A stretch of 64,000 nt of DNA from Akkermansiaceae bacterium. Lineage in GTDB: Bacteria; Verrucomicrobiota; Verrucomicrobiia; Verrucomicrobiales; Akkermansiaceae. A model generated the notes under the pieces. It was not told the DNA's origin. It saw only the letters and a list, made by a program, of their open reading frames with translations, and did not search any database. The position numbers and the translations under genes are program-made. Of the stretch, positions 37,201 through 45,246 are shown piece by piece. The number at the start of each line of letters is the position of its first letter. The stretch's first letter is position 1. The stretch spans positions 32,134-96,133 of the forward strand of contig CAISTY010000185.1 of NCBI GenBank assembly GCA_903888515.1. The letters run 5' to 3'.

Positions 37201-38115
37201 CACCTCGCAAAGACGGTCGCGCAGCGAGGTGTAACCGGGACTGTTGACTTCTTCCGGAACTCCTTGGATTGGTTCAATTTGGCTGACACTGAGGTTATTG
37301 GAGCCAAGATGCAGGGCACTGAGGAGGGTGGAGGTTTGTTCCTGATCCGCTTGATCTCCCAACCAACGGGCAAACCACGCGCCGCTGAGCAACGTGAATG
37401 CCGCCATCGCAAGAATCACGACGCTGCCGATCCGGCGGCGGCGCGCCAAGGCACGCTCGAGCAGGCGGTGATACTCCTGATAGATGGTGGACCATAGGAT
37501 CCAGCAAAAGACCAGGCTGCATCCCGTCGCCGTGCCGATCCCGACGAGTAACATGATTCTGGATGGGAGCTTGCCTTGGCCATGGATGTCGTAGCAAACG
37601 CCCGCCATATCCGGCTGCAGGCAAAGTCCCACGATGGTGGCGAGCAGCATGGCGGTGACTACCGGGTGGTAGGGTTTCCTCGCGCCGGGGAAGTCGGCGA
37701 GGAAACCGGCTAACTTCCACCCGCCGCCAAAACCGGTGGCGATCAGCGGGGCGATGAATCCGATGGAGTTTGGGTTGTAAAGTCCGGCGCAGAAGACGAC
37801 CGCGCCGAGGGTGGCCATGGCCGCCCATTTCATCATGGGCGCCGCCGGTCGCTGTCCGGGTCCGCTGGAAGACAGGCAGAAACCGAGCAGAGACGCTGCG
37901 AATACACAGCCCAGGAATGAATGGACCACGTTCACCAAGGTGCCGCCGCCCACAGCGAAGACCAGAATGCCATACCAAACCTTCAGGCAGAGGGCGACCA
38001 GCGCCGCGGCAAACAACGCCCACCGGGAGCGAGGGCACTGGTCGCGGGAAAAAAACAAGCCGCTTATCGCTGCGGTCAGCAGGAATAAGCCGGTAAGAAA
38101 TAACAGGTAGTCCAT
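34288..38115 (-). CDS. Hybrid sensor histidine kinase with PAS, GAF, receiver and Hpt domains
   Basis: 1275 residues. The N-terminus has six to seven hydrophobic segments (residues ~5-235). An extracytoplasmic sensory loop and a further helix at ~410-430 follow, then PAS ([20 protein letters not shown]), a GAF domain (~575-740), HisKA with H773 in [14 protein letters not shown], and HATPase ([31 protein letters not shown]). A receiver with D1065 in [11 protein letters not shown] and a C-terminal Hpt with H1213 in [14 protein letters not shown] complete it. The full His-Asp-His chain shows that it can pass phosphate to a separate receiver, perhaps the one at 18944. Its many-helix front is unlike that of the first kinase, but the loop after it ([16 protein letters not shown] region) resembles that kinase's. 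Confidence 0.92.
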   Translation of the reverse strand: MDYLLFLTGLFLLTAAISGLFFSRDQCPRSRWALFAAALVALCLKVWYGILVFAVGGGTLVNVVHSFLGCVFAASLLGFCLSSSGPGQRPAAPMMKWAAMATLGAVVFCAGLYNPNSIGFIAPLIATGFGGGWKLAGFLADFPGARKPYHPVVTAMLLATIVGLCLQPDMAGVCYDIHGQGKLPSRIMLLVGIGTATGCSLVFCWILWSTIYQEYHRLLERALARRRRIGSVVILAMAAFTLLSGAWFARWLGDQADQEQTSTLLSALHLGSNNLSVSQIEPIQGVPEEVNSPGYTSLRDRLCEVREALPGVHFTYLLGLRKQRLVFLVDAEDPANTETFSPPGEPVEDYPEKWQPELAGASTFNGPDRDKWGVWFTACVPILDHERNVIALLGIDYPAAKWLQPIAARRFAAMVVTLSGALLLIALFGFQVIATDKEHNLLLSRAAADRLALVAKRTDNAVVITDTTGRIEWINEGFTRISGYGKDEVLGKTPGSILQHPEDNPVERSRIRACLQTGTGFETEIVNYSKSGHSYIVHLECQPLVDKQGVLTGFMAIERDVTHARRSSNLLEAVAATSTTLLSNRLEAGVWGEILTALGTAANADRCYLFQIHPHTVLGTPAMSQTAEWNSGTATPQINNPQLQNFSFHENGYDRWLTKLLAGHVICGVVADFPASEQPMLIAQEIRSLVVVPIFTGEQLTGLMGFNACHEDRVWENWEISILRSAAANIGLRHIVQNEADALVLARDEARTAALAAESANRAKSTFLATMSHEIRNPLNAVIGMTTLLETTTLDAQQQDFAAIILNSSNFLLELLNDILDYSRIESGNIDLDPKPFNLADLCHEALDVVRPAIMGKDLKLTCQFAPHLPAHVTGDRARIRQILVNLLGNAVKFTPQGVISLRVFGQQSDDGPWQFTFDVKDSGIGITPDAIGRLFNPFTQADSSTTRRFGGSGLGLSISKRLVEIMGGDITVRSVLGQGSTFRVNLALSAALEPLETLNSQAADSMETSRIADLQVLVVEDDPSNQKVLRLLLRRLGIEADVASDGRQGVSAASAKSYDIIILDLQMPVMDGLEACRRIRELARAKRPHIVAITANAFREDRDAASAAGMDDYLAKPITLERLRAMVAKLTQHIHDLPAYPVRHSSEESLTDDVTAEPALIDTRQLETFIDIGAVGYHDILEDLTRNVPLHFDSMRTLIEDGDITALKRRAHMLKGSLACFGCVAMTHRLTRLNDQAEVTPELAMALHAELTDLWEKSLIAIREWEVSTHPFTP

Positions 38116-38139
38116 AATTTGAGTGGCGACCGACGCCGG

Positions 38140-38745
38140 CTAGCTTTCCGCACAGGCCGCGATCAGCTCGGACTGTTCGTTTTCCGCCAGCGGAGAAATG
38201 ACACAGCGCGTCGCCCATTGGCGTTGCGGCTCCACAAACAGCTCGTGCATCGGCTGCACATGGTTCACAAATTGCCGGATCACCGAGTCCTCGCTGCGAC
38301 CCCGCGCCCGGACATCGCGCTCGACCCGCCGCCGCAGGCGCTCCTCCATCGGACAATCAATGAACACGCTGAAGGCGAACTTTTCCCGCAGCCAATCATG
38401 GTGCAACAGCCATAAGCCGTCTAACACAACAAGCCGGGTATGTGCCAATGGCCGCGTCACCGCCCGGCGCGTGTGGGTCGCGAAATCGTAAACCGGGATC
38501 CGGGCCGGCTCGCCGCGCTCAAGACACTCCAGAACCTCCCGCAGCGCATTCCAATCAATCGCCGCGGGATCGTCGAAATTCACTTGGTCGCGCGCATCTG
38601 CGGGCAATTGCCACAGATCCTGGTAGAAGTCATCCAAGCTCAGGAGTCCGGCATCGTGGCCGAAAGTCTGCCGCATTTTCGCGGCGAGCCAGCTTTTGCC
38701 CGAGCCGCTGCCGCCAATCAGGGCGATGAATCGGACATGGCTCAT
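38140..38745 (-). CDS. Uridine kinase-like P-loop NTPase
   Basis: 201 residues from the ATG at 38745 (MSHVRFIALIGGSGSGKSWL); the longer open frame upstream has no family similarity. Walker A GGSGSGKS is followed by the uridine kinase block LLSLDDFYQDL, IPVYDFATHTR and RLVVLDGLWLLHHDWLR, then DCPMEERLRRRVERDVRARGR, the lid. Family members phosphorylate uridine/cytidine or related nucleosides with ATP or GTP, salvaging pyrimidines. It is followed by the second kinase gene 25 bases on, on the same strand. Substrate not confirmed. Confidence 0.8.
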   Translation of the reverse strand: MSHVRFIALIGGSGSGKSWLAAKMRQTFGHDAGLLSLDDFYQDLWQLPADARDQVNFDDPAAIDWNALREVLECLERGEPARIPVYDFATHTRRAVTRPLAHTRLVVLDGLWLLHHDWLREKFAFSVFIDCPMEERLRRRVERDVRARGRSEDSVIRQFVNHVQPMHELFVEPQRQWATRCVISPLAENEQSELIAACAES

Positions 38746-39046
38746 GGCCGCAACGAGTGTGGGATGGGGGTGGAGTTGGGCATCACTGACGGGAATGGGC
38801 GGGCAGTGGCGGACTGTGGAAGGGGCCGCAGGTTGACAGGTGGAACTGGCGGTTTCGGAGCTGGTGACCTGGCATCGGTCAACTGGATGAGTGAGGTGTC
38901 GGGAATCATTCGGGGGAACCGCAGCGTGTCTAGCATGGCGGTTGATTGTTTCGAGCCTATAATCGCAGGATGGGGCGAAAGGACAAGCAATTACTCTGAA
39001 CAAATCATGGGGCTCATGGAATCGCATCGGGTGCATGAATCCATCC

Positions 39047-39205
39047 ATGATTCACTTGGCGGTGGCGTCCGATGCCCGATATCTCACGGGGGCCATCGGC
39101 ACCTTGGCGAGCATCCGACTCGCGGCCCCTCTGGAAACGGAAATCCGGATGATCTTCCTCCATGACCGGCTCAGCAGGAATCTCAAACGCATGGGATGCC
39201 CATGA
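39047..39205 (+). pseudogene. Glycosyltransferase family 8 N-terminal remnant
   Basis: 52-residue open frame: MIHLAVASDARYLTGAIGTL followed by ASIRL and later FLHDRLSRNLKRMG. It mirrors the first two blocks of GT8 enzymes (I-hAh-SD-xYh---hVTxxSI and hIhHDgLS). The catalytic DxD and everything after are missing. It lies 290 bases before the O-antigen ligase-like gene, between EPS functions, like the GT2 remnant at 12.6 kb. Confidence 0.55.
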
Positions 39206-39335
39206 ATGGTGGCTTACCTCAGCTCGATGGCATTGCCATGGCCAACTGCGGATCGGTGTCCGCCGCTCCTTGGTACACCGGGTGAGAATCCTCTCGCCTC
39301 CGCAGCTCATTGGTGGTGGAGTCCGCTTGAGCCGT
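39206..39335. other. Gap between GT8 remnant and O-antigen ligase-like gene
   Basis: 130 bases in which no further gene can be supported. The region 38746-39046 before the GT8 remnant likewise shows no supportable gene. Confidence 0.35.
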
Positions 39336-40721
39336 ATGGAAATCCTCAAGACGCTTTTCAAGGTGCTGGTGATCGCCACGGCTTATCTGGGAATCGGTCC
39401 GTTGCTCGGTTTCTATCTGAAAGGGAGGGATCTTGCCCGGCGGGTGACCTTGGGCTTCATGGCGTGGTGGCTGGTGCGGCCACCCTCGGACTTCACCCTG
39501 ATGCTCTATTCCATCCCGCAATACCGGGGACATTGCCGGGGGTTTGAATTCAACTTCCTTGAAGCCATCGCGCTTGGATTGGCAGTGGCCGCCTTGTTGG
39601 AAAGGCGCAAGGATTTCCGCTGGATGCCGCCGGGGTTGTGGGCGTGGTTGTTATGGATCGGGGTTGGCTTGCTGTCGGTGCCGGGCGCGCTCAATCCCAC
39701 GTATGCGCTGATGCCCGTCTTCAAGTTTGCCAAAATGGGGTTCGTGTTCGTGGGGGTGTTTGCGGCGCTGCACGACGAGCGCGACATGAAGGCGGTGATG
39801 CGGGGGTTTGCGATCGCGCTGATCGTGCAGGTGGTGATCTGCCTGTGGGGGCGTTATGTGCACGGCGGATACCGCGTCACCGGTTGGTTCGAGCATCAGA
39901 ACCCGATGGCGATGTGGTCGTATTCGCTGGCCTTCCCTATCCTCGGACTGGCCCTCTCGAAGGAGATCTCGCCGCGTGATGTGATGTTGTTTTTCAGTGC
40001 GTACGGGGCGGCGGGGCTGGTGGTGGTGCTGTCGGTGTCGCGGGCCTCGCTGGCGGCGTTCGTGGTGGGGTCGTTGCTGGTGATGGGAGGTGCCTTTTTG
40101 CAGGGCATCACGGTGCGGCGGATGGCGCTTGCCATGCTCGGCACGCTGGCCGGCGTGGTGATCATGGCAAAGGCGGCTGATACCTTCATGGACCGCATGG
40201 GCGGCGATGATTCACCGAAAAACGATTTGCGCTTCGCCTTGAACCAGCAGTCGGCCGCGATGCACCGGGAACATCCGCTGACGGGTATCGGATGGAACAA
40301 TTTCGGTTTGGCTAACAGCAGACCGATGGGCACTCAATACTCGCAGATATTGGAGCGATGGGAGGAAAACCGCGGCTGCAAGATCTACCCGGAGAAATTC
40401 ATGGCCAATCCCCTGACGGAAAGCTTTTATTGGCTGGCCTTGGCAGAAACCGGCACCCCGGGATTCGCGATGTTTCTGTTATTCGCGGCGCTCACACTGT
40501 GGCACGGCCTGCGATCCACGGCGGGGCTCTGGAAGTCCCCGCTCGGATTGATGCTCTTGGGCCTGACCGTGACGCTGGCGGTCAGTTATGCTCACCTACA
40601 GGTGGAACGCATCCTCGTGCAAACCAAGAATCTGACAACCTGGGTGATCTTCTGTGCGATCCTTTCACGGGCCGAATGGTGGCGGCGCCAGGCAATGGCC
40701 AAAGGGAAAGCGGCGAAGTGA
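39336..40721 (+). CDS. O-antigen ligase/polymerase (WaaL/Wzy)-type membrane protein
   Basis: 461 residues from ATG 39336 (MEILKTLFKVLVIATAYLG), chosen because the upstream frame is not hydrophobic and lacks a binding site. About ten membrane helices, and a periplasmic loop with HPLTGIGWNNFGLANSRP near residues 310-330, which is the conserved region of the Wzy_C/O-antigen ligase family. The GWFEHQNPMAMWSYSLAF block also matches. Such proteins polymerise or transfer lipid-linked glycans at the outer face of the inner membrane. Since no other polymerase is seen, it may serve as the Wzy of the EPS locus 10 kb away, or ligate glycan to another acceptor. Confidence 0.8.
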   Translation: MEILKTLFKVLVIATAYLGIGPLLGFYLKGRDLARRVTLGFMAWWLVRPPSDFTLMLYSIPQYRGHCRGFEFNFLEAIALGLAVAALLERRKDFRWMPPGLWAWLLWIGVGLLSVPGALNPTYALMPVFKFAKMGFVFVGVFAALHDERDMKAVMRGFAIALIVQVVICLWGRYVHGGYRVTGWFEHQNPMAMWSYSLAFPILGLALSKEISPRDVMLFFSAYGAAGLVVVLSVSRASLAAFVVGSLLVMGGAFLQGITVRRMALAMLGTLAGVVIMAKAADTFMDRMGGDDSPKNDLRFALNQQSAAMHREHPLTGIGWNNFGLANSRPMGTQYSQILERWEENRGCKIYPEKFMANPLTESFYWLALAETGTPGFAMFLLFAALTLWHGLRSTAGLWKSPLGLMLLGLTVTLAVSYAHLQVERILVQTKNLTTWVIFCAILSRAEWWRRQAMAKGKAAK

Positions 40722-40850
40722 TCCTCTTCGATGCCCTCGGGCGCACCGCACATCACGTCGACTCCGCTCGACTCCTTCCCCGGGTCGGTCACCCTTCCCG
40801 AGTTGGCCTCAGATGGCAGTCTCTTCATTTTCATGTCTGGTTTTCCCACA

Positions 40851-40865
40851 GGGGTATTGCACCCC
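40851..40865. promoter_or_regulatory. GGGGT-N5-ACCCC mini-palindrome, copy 5
   Basis: GGGGT ATTGC ACCCC followed by ATTG, the only copy of the family far from the first 6.4 kb. It is 144 bases upstream of the ABC permease gene and next to a second hairpin. Confidence 0.4.
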
Positions 40866-40874
40866 ATTGACATC

Positions 40875-40891
40875 GTGCCCATTTTGGGCAC
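40875..40891 (+). terminator. Hairpin between the O-antigen ligase-like gene and the ABC operon
   Basis: GTGCCCA, loop TTT, TGGGCAC: a perfect 7-bp stem, 10 bases after the mini-palindrome. No T-tract follows, so it may be a terminator of the upstream gene or a leader structure of the ABC operon. Confidence 0.4.
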
Positions 40892-41008
40892 ACACAAACA
40901 GCATGCTGCGAATAGATCGCGAATCATTGGTAAGGCTATGCGCCGTTCTCCCGCCTTTTGTCTTTGCCTTGGGGCGGGAATGGCTTACCAAGAGCGCCCG
41001 CCACTCCC

Positions 41009-41761
41009 ATGAGATTGTTCCGCATCCTGACTTCCAAAGAACTGAAAGGGTATTTTCTGACCCCGTTTGGATGGATGGTGCTGGCCTTTGTCACCCTCAT
41101 GCAGGGGCTCTCGCTCTCCACGGCCATGAAGGGCTTTCGCGACACCCCGGTCAAGGACAGCTTGGTTTACGTGACTTTCCACACGCCGCTGTTCTGGTTT
41201 TACTTCCTGTTCATTTTCCCGCTCATCACGATGCGGCTCTTCGCCGAGGAGGAACGCTCGGGCACGCTGGAAACCCTGCTTACCGCCCCGGTGAGGACCT
41301 GGCAGGTGGTGCTTTCGAAATACACCGCCGCAATGCTGTTTTACACCATCCTGTGGATTCCGGCGCTGCTCCAATTCAAGATCTTCGTATGGGTCACCCA
41401 CTTGCCGCCCGCCTGGACTCCGGGGGCTCTTCTGGGCACCTTCACCGCCGTCATGTTGATGGGCGCGGCCTTCACCGCCGTCGGTTGCCTGGCCTCGGCG
41501 ATCACCTCCAGCCAGATCATCGCCGGAATGCTCACCGTCGGCCTGTTAGTGATCCAGTATTTCCTCGGCTTTGTGACCGTCATCTGGGGCGAGTCGTTCG
41601 CCGGCGCATCGTTTTTCCATTTCATATCTTCCCAACAGCACCTGCATTACTTCGCCAGCGGCCTGTTTGACACCCGGCCGGCGGCATATTTCCTGAGTGT
41701 CGCGGTCTTCGTGTTGTTCCTCACCTATCAGGTGGTGGATTACCGCCGCTGGAAACGTTGA
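41009..41761 (+). CDS. ABC-2 type permease (GldF/NosY-like)
   Basis: 250 residues from ATG 41009 (MRLFRILTSKELKGYFLTPF). Six hydrophobic segments follow. TLMQGLSLSTAMKGFRD, the cytosolic loop LFAEEERSGTLETLLTAPVRTWQVVLSK (coupling-helix region), and the GLLVIQYFLGFV helix are typical of the ABC-2 permease branch that includes GldF. Starts an operon of three with a 19-base gap to the next gene. A nucleotide-binding partner would be expected immediately before it but is not in the window, so the ATPase must be encoded elsewhere or lost. Confidence 0.85.
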   Translation: MRLFRILTSKELKGYFLTPFGWMVLAFVTLMQGLSLSTAMKGFRDTPVKDSLVYVTFHTPLFWFYFLFIFPLITMRLFAEEERSGTLETLLTAPVRTWQVVLSKYTAAMLFYTILWIPALLQFKIFVWVTHLPPAWTPGALLGTFTAVMLMGAAFTAVGCLASAITSSQIIAGMLTVGLLVIQYFLGFVTVIWGESFAGASFFHFISSQQHLHYFASGLFDTRPAAYFLSVAVFVLFLTYQVVDYRRWKR

Positions 41762-41780
41762 TTGCCCGATTGCACGTCTC

Positions 41781-43319
41781 ATGTCAGAACCCACTTCCGA
41801 GTTTAACGATAAAACCGCCCGTCCGCTGAACCGCTGGGGACTGGGCACGCATGCAGTGGTTCAATCCGTCCTGCTGGCGGTCATCGTCATCGCCTTGAAC
41901 TATCTGGCGGCCCACTATTATACCCGTGCCGATTTGAGCCGCACCGCCGACTATACGTTATCATCATCCACCCGGCGCTATCTCGCGAGCGAGGCCCTTG
42001 CAAGCCGGAAACATCCGGTCAAGTGGATCATGGCGTGCCGCCGGACCTCGCCGTTCTACGAACGCGTCCGCGCCCTCGCCGAAGAATACGCCCGGCTTTC
42101 CAAGGGCAAAATCAAACTCAAAATCGTCGATCCTCTGCGCAACCCGGACCGCCTCCAGGAAGTCACCGCAGCCTACGGCCTCACCTTCGTGCGCGACATG
42201 ATCATCATCGATGCCAGGTCTGACGAATCCCCCGCCACCAGCGAGGATGCCAACAAAACGCGCGTCCTCAATCCGCATGTCAAACTGGTCGTCGCCGAAG
42301 ACATGAGCGTGTTCGCCACCGCCGAAGGGAAACGCAAACTCATCGGCTTCCAGGGCGAGGACCTGCTCACCGCCCGTCTCGTTGAGTCCATCGAAGGCCA
42401 CCCGCGTAAAATGGCATTGTTGGCCGATAAGAGCCGCATCGACGCCGCCGACATCTCGCCCCGCAAGTCACTGGAAGACACACTGCGTTTCCAAAACATC
42501 GAACTCGGCGAAATCCATCTATCAGGTCTCGCCGACATCCCGGAAGACGTCGCCGGCATCGTCCTTGCAGCACCCAAATACGATCTCACCGATGCCGAAC
42601 ACGCGGTGTTGGAACGCTACTGGAACAAACCGCGCGCCGCCATTCTGGTGTTGATCGATGGCGGCGTTGCTCCGCCGAAACTACGGGCCTTCCTGCGCAG
42701 CTACGGCATCACCCCACATCATGACCGGGTGATCGCGCGTGAAAAGAAATCCCTCGTTCCTTCCGCACGGGGGATCTTCACCAAGGGCGTGAAATTCACC
42801 CGCGATCTCGCCGGGCAAACCACCGAGTTCGGAGGTGCCAGTTCGTCACTGGAGGTCCGCGAAGGTGCCGATGACTTGCTCAACCGCCGTATCTATCCGA
42901 TGGGACTGGTCGAAGTGTTGCCGGGGTTCTGGGGTGAAACGAAATTCGGACAGGGCGACGAAGCCTTCGATGAAAAGGAGGACCACCAACCGCCGCTGTT
43001 CCTCGCCGCCTGTGTCACCCGCGGATCGGAGTCCAATGACCGCTTCGCCGCAGATACCTCACGCATGATCGTCGTCTCCAACACCGACTTCCTCGACCCC
43101 AAATACCAACTCGCCGAAAACCTCGACTTCCTCGCCTCCTCGGTCAATTGGCTCGTCGGCCGCGAAGCGCTCGCCGGCATCGGCCCGCGCTCGCTCGGCA
43201 CCTACAAACTGCCGCTCCTGAATGCCCAGATGTCTTTCATCAACCGGGTGAATCTTTTCTTCCTGCCCGCGTGCTTCGTTCTCATCGGTGCTTTCGTCTG
43301 GTCATCACGCCGCGTTTGA
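41781..43319 (+). CDS. Gldg-family/ABC_transp_aux periplasmic subunit
   Basis: 512 residues from ATG 41781. One membrane helix at residues ~23-45 (AVVQSVLLAVIVIALNYLAA), then a large extracytoplasmic domain of the ABC_transp_aux type (GldG, PF09822). Its family signs are SRTADYTLSSSTRRYL, the thioredoxin-like block KLKIVDPLRNPDRLQEVTAA, GFQGEDLLTARLVES, and EVLPGFWGE. A second helix sits at the end (NLFFLPACFVLIGAFVWSSRRV). Gldg proteins partner with GldF-type permeases in gliding and in uncharacterised Verrucomicrobiota transporters. It is followed 6 bases later by the DUF4340 gene. Confidence 0.85.
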   Translation: MSEPTSEFNDKTARPLNRWGLGTHAVVQSVLLAVIVIALNYLAAHYYTRADLSRTADYTLSSSTRRYLASEALASRKHPVKWIMACRRTSPFYERVRALAEEYARLSKGKIKLKIVDPLRNPDRLQEVTAAYGLTFVRDMIIIDARSDESPATSEDANKTRVLNPHVKLVVAEDMSVFATAEGKRKLIGFQGEDLLTARLVESIEGHPRKMALLADKSRIDAADISPRKSLEDTLRFQNIELGEIHLSGLADIPEDVAGIVLAAPKYDLTDAEHAVLERYWNKPRAAILVLIDGGVAPPKLRAFLRSYGITPHHDRVIAREKKSLVPSARGIFTKGVKFTRDLAGQTTEFGGASSSLEVREGADDLLNRRIYPMGLVEVLPGFWGETKFGQGDEAFDEKEDHQPPLFLAACVTRGSESNDRFAADTSRMIVVSNTDFLDPKYQLAENLDFLASSVNWLVGREALAGIGPRSLGTYKLPLLNAQMSFINRVNLFFLPACFVLIGAFVWSSRRV

Positions 43320-43325
43320 CCTGCC

Positions 43326-45206
43326 ATGCGCTCCCTAGGATCCACTTTCGTTCTCGCGCTCATCGCCGCATGCCTCTGCGCGTTGGCCATCTGGCAATGG
43401 CGTCAGGGGAATTTCGACTCCATTTTCGGCGCACCGCCAACACCCGTCGGACAACGCCTCTATGAATCGTTCACTCCGAACGAGGTGAAACACATCCGGA
43501 TTTTGGGCAACAGCACCAGCGCCACCTTCTCACTGCGGGAAAACGGTTGGCAGGCAGCCACCCCGTGGTCGGACCGGATGGATCCGCGCGCCGCCACGGC
43601 AATCATCCACTTCACCCTCGGCATGCGCGTGGAAGACCTCGCCCATGAGGATGAAGTCAATCTCATCAATACCAAACTCAACGAAAACGCCATCTCCATT
43701 CGGCTGGAGGATGCGAATCACGCGCCTCTCGCCAAATTCAAACTCGGCCGGGTCACCCCATGGAAAGCCGAGGTCGAGGACATCGAACAACCGGTGCCAA
43801 CCGTCTTTGTCCAGCCCCGCGACCGGAATCACAAGCGTTACATCTACGTTTGCACCGGCGACATCACCCCGTTGTTCAAGGACGGCCTGAAATTTCTCCG
43901 CGACCACCGTCCGTTTTACTTTAATCCCGTCACCCTGCGGAAAATCCGCATCCGCTCCCAACAGGGCGATCTCACCCTCGGCCGGGAAACCCCCCAAAGT
44001 CCGTGGCGCATCGTGAAACCATTGGATCTTCCCACCGATGCCGCAGCCATGAAAAAACTCCTTGAGGGAGTCTTCGAACTGCAGGCCGTGAAAGTCTCGG
44101 ATCGCGCAGCGGTCACTCTGCCCGCTAACGACAAAGCCGCTAAAACCAACCAAATCGCCATCGTCCCCTTCGACTCGGATACGGAAACCCTGTTGGAACT
44201 TTACCCGCCGGAATCGCCGGAAGCCCATGAAGTGAAAGCCACCGTCAGTGACCGCCCCAACACCATCTTCGAACTCCCCCTCAAACCCGAACCGGGATTC
44301 TTCTCCTTGGCGGATCTGCCGCTCTCGGTCAATGAACTCCGCGATCCCACACTCACCCACCTCAATATCCAATCCCTGCTCTCCATCACCATCCAACCCG
44401 CCACCGGCGCACAAATCGTCATCTCGCGCACCCCCCCCCAACCCTGGATGGCCACGCTCGACGGCCTGTCCTGCGAAGCCAATGAGGAAAACCTCTACGC
44501 GCTCCTCAAAGCCATCACCATCAACCGCGCGATCGGTTTCGAAAGCGACGCCACCACCGACTTCTCACCCTGGGGCCTGAACCGCCCGTTTCTAACACTC
44601 CGCTTGCTGGGCAAGGACAACCAGAGTCTCGAACTCCGCTTCGGCATGGACCGCAAAGGCGGGTATTTCGTCAATCGCCTCGGCACTCCCACCGTGATGC
44701 GCGTGGACGAAACCCTCATCGCCGCCATCGCCGTCCACCCCTACGAATGGCGCCATGCCCGACTCTGGTCCGTGGACCGCGTCAACCTCATCGCCATCGA
44801 AATCAAACCCGCCGCCGCCCCCCCGCTCATCCTGAAATACAAGTTCATCGATGAAGCCTGGCAGGCCGAGCGCGACGGCCAGGATCTCAGCGCCTCACTC
44901 GACCCCGCACGGGCGAATTACATGCTCTCCGTGCTCGAAGGCCTGAAGGTTTCCCGTTGGCTCGCCCTTAACGACGAGGCCGCCTCCGCCGCCCTCACCC
45001 ATCCCGCGCTGGCCTTCACCGTTATCGAAAAAACCTACAACGACAATGGCGACTTCATCGGCCTTGCCAACCGCAAGGTCGCCTTCGCACCCGCCGCCAG
45101 CACGCATGCCAACTTCTACTACGGCCGCCTCAACACGGAAACCCATCCGTTCCTCATCGACCGCGAAACCTATCAAAAACTCGCCGCCGGATTGTTCGGC
45201 AAATAG
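43326..45206 (+). CDS. DUF4340 domain protein
   Basis: 626 residues with an N-terminal membrane helix (residues ~5-25, FVLALIAACLCALAIWQW) and an extended extracytoplasmic part made of repeating beta-rich units. RRIRIL/VKHIRIL and the DFSPWGLNRPFLTLRL and ESRNLYALLKAITINRAI type blocks recur, as in DUF4340 (PF14238). The gene always follows a Gldg-type gene in such operons. No catalytic residues are evident; a structural role in the complex is inference. It is the last gene, convergent with the glucanotransferase after 40 bases. Confidence 0.85.
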   Translation: MRSLGSTFVLALIAACLCALAIWQWRQGNFDSIFGAPPTPVGQRLYESFTPNEVKHIRILGNSTSATFSLRENGWQAATPWSDRMDPRAATAIIHFTLGMRVEDLAHEDEVNLINTKLNENAISIRLEDANHAPLAKFKLGRVTPWKAEVEDIEQPVPTVFVQPRDRNHKRYIYVCTGDITPLFKDGLKFLRDHRPFYFNPVTLRKIRIRSQQGDLTLGRETPQSPWRIVKPLDLPTDAAAMKKLLEGVFELQAVKVSDRAAVTLPANDKAAKTNQIAIVPFDSDTETLLELYPPESPEAHEVKATVSDRPNTIFELPLKPEPGFFSLADLPLSVNELRDPTLTHLNIQSLLSITIQPATGAQIVISRTPPQPWMATLDGLSCEANEENLYALLKAITINRAIGFESDATTDFSPWGLNRPFLTLRLLGKDNQSLELRFGMDRKGGYFVNRLGTPTVMRVDETLIAAIAVHPYEWRHARLWSVDRVNLIAIEIKPAAAPPLILKYKFIDEAWQAERDGQDLSASLDPARANYMLSVLEGLKVSRWLALNDEAASAALTHPALAFTVIEKTYNDNGDFIGLANRKVAFAPAASTHANFYYGRLNTETHPFLIDRETYQKLAAGLFGK

Positions 45207-45246
45207 TAGTTGCGGCATCCACATCCATGCTTCAGGGGGGCTGATC

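Noticed and set aside
38746..39048. N-terminal extension of the uridine kinase
   Set aside because: The extra ~100 residues precede the P-loop without similarity; the ATG at 38745 sits 12 residues before Walker A as in the family.
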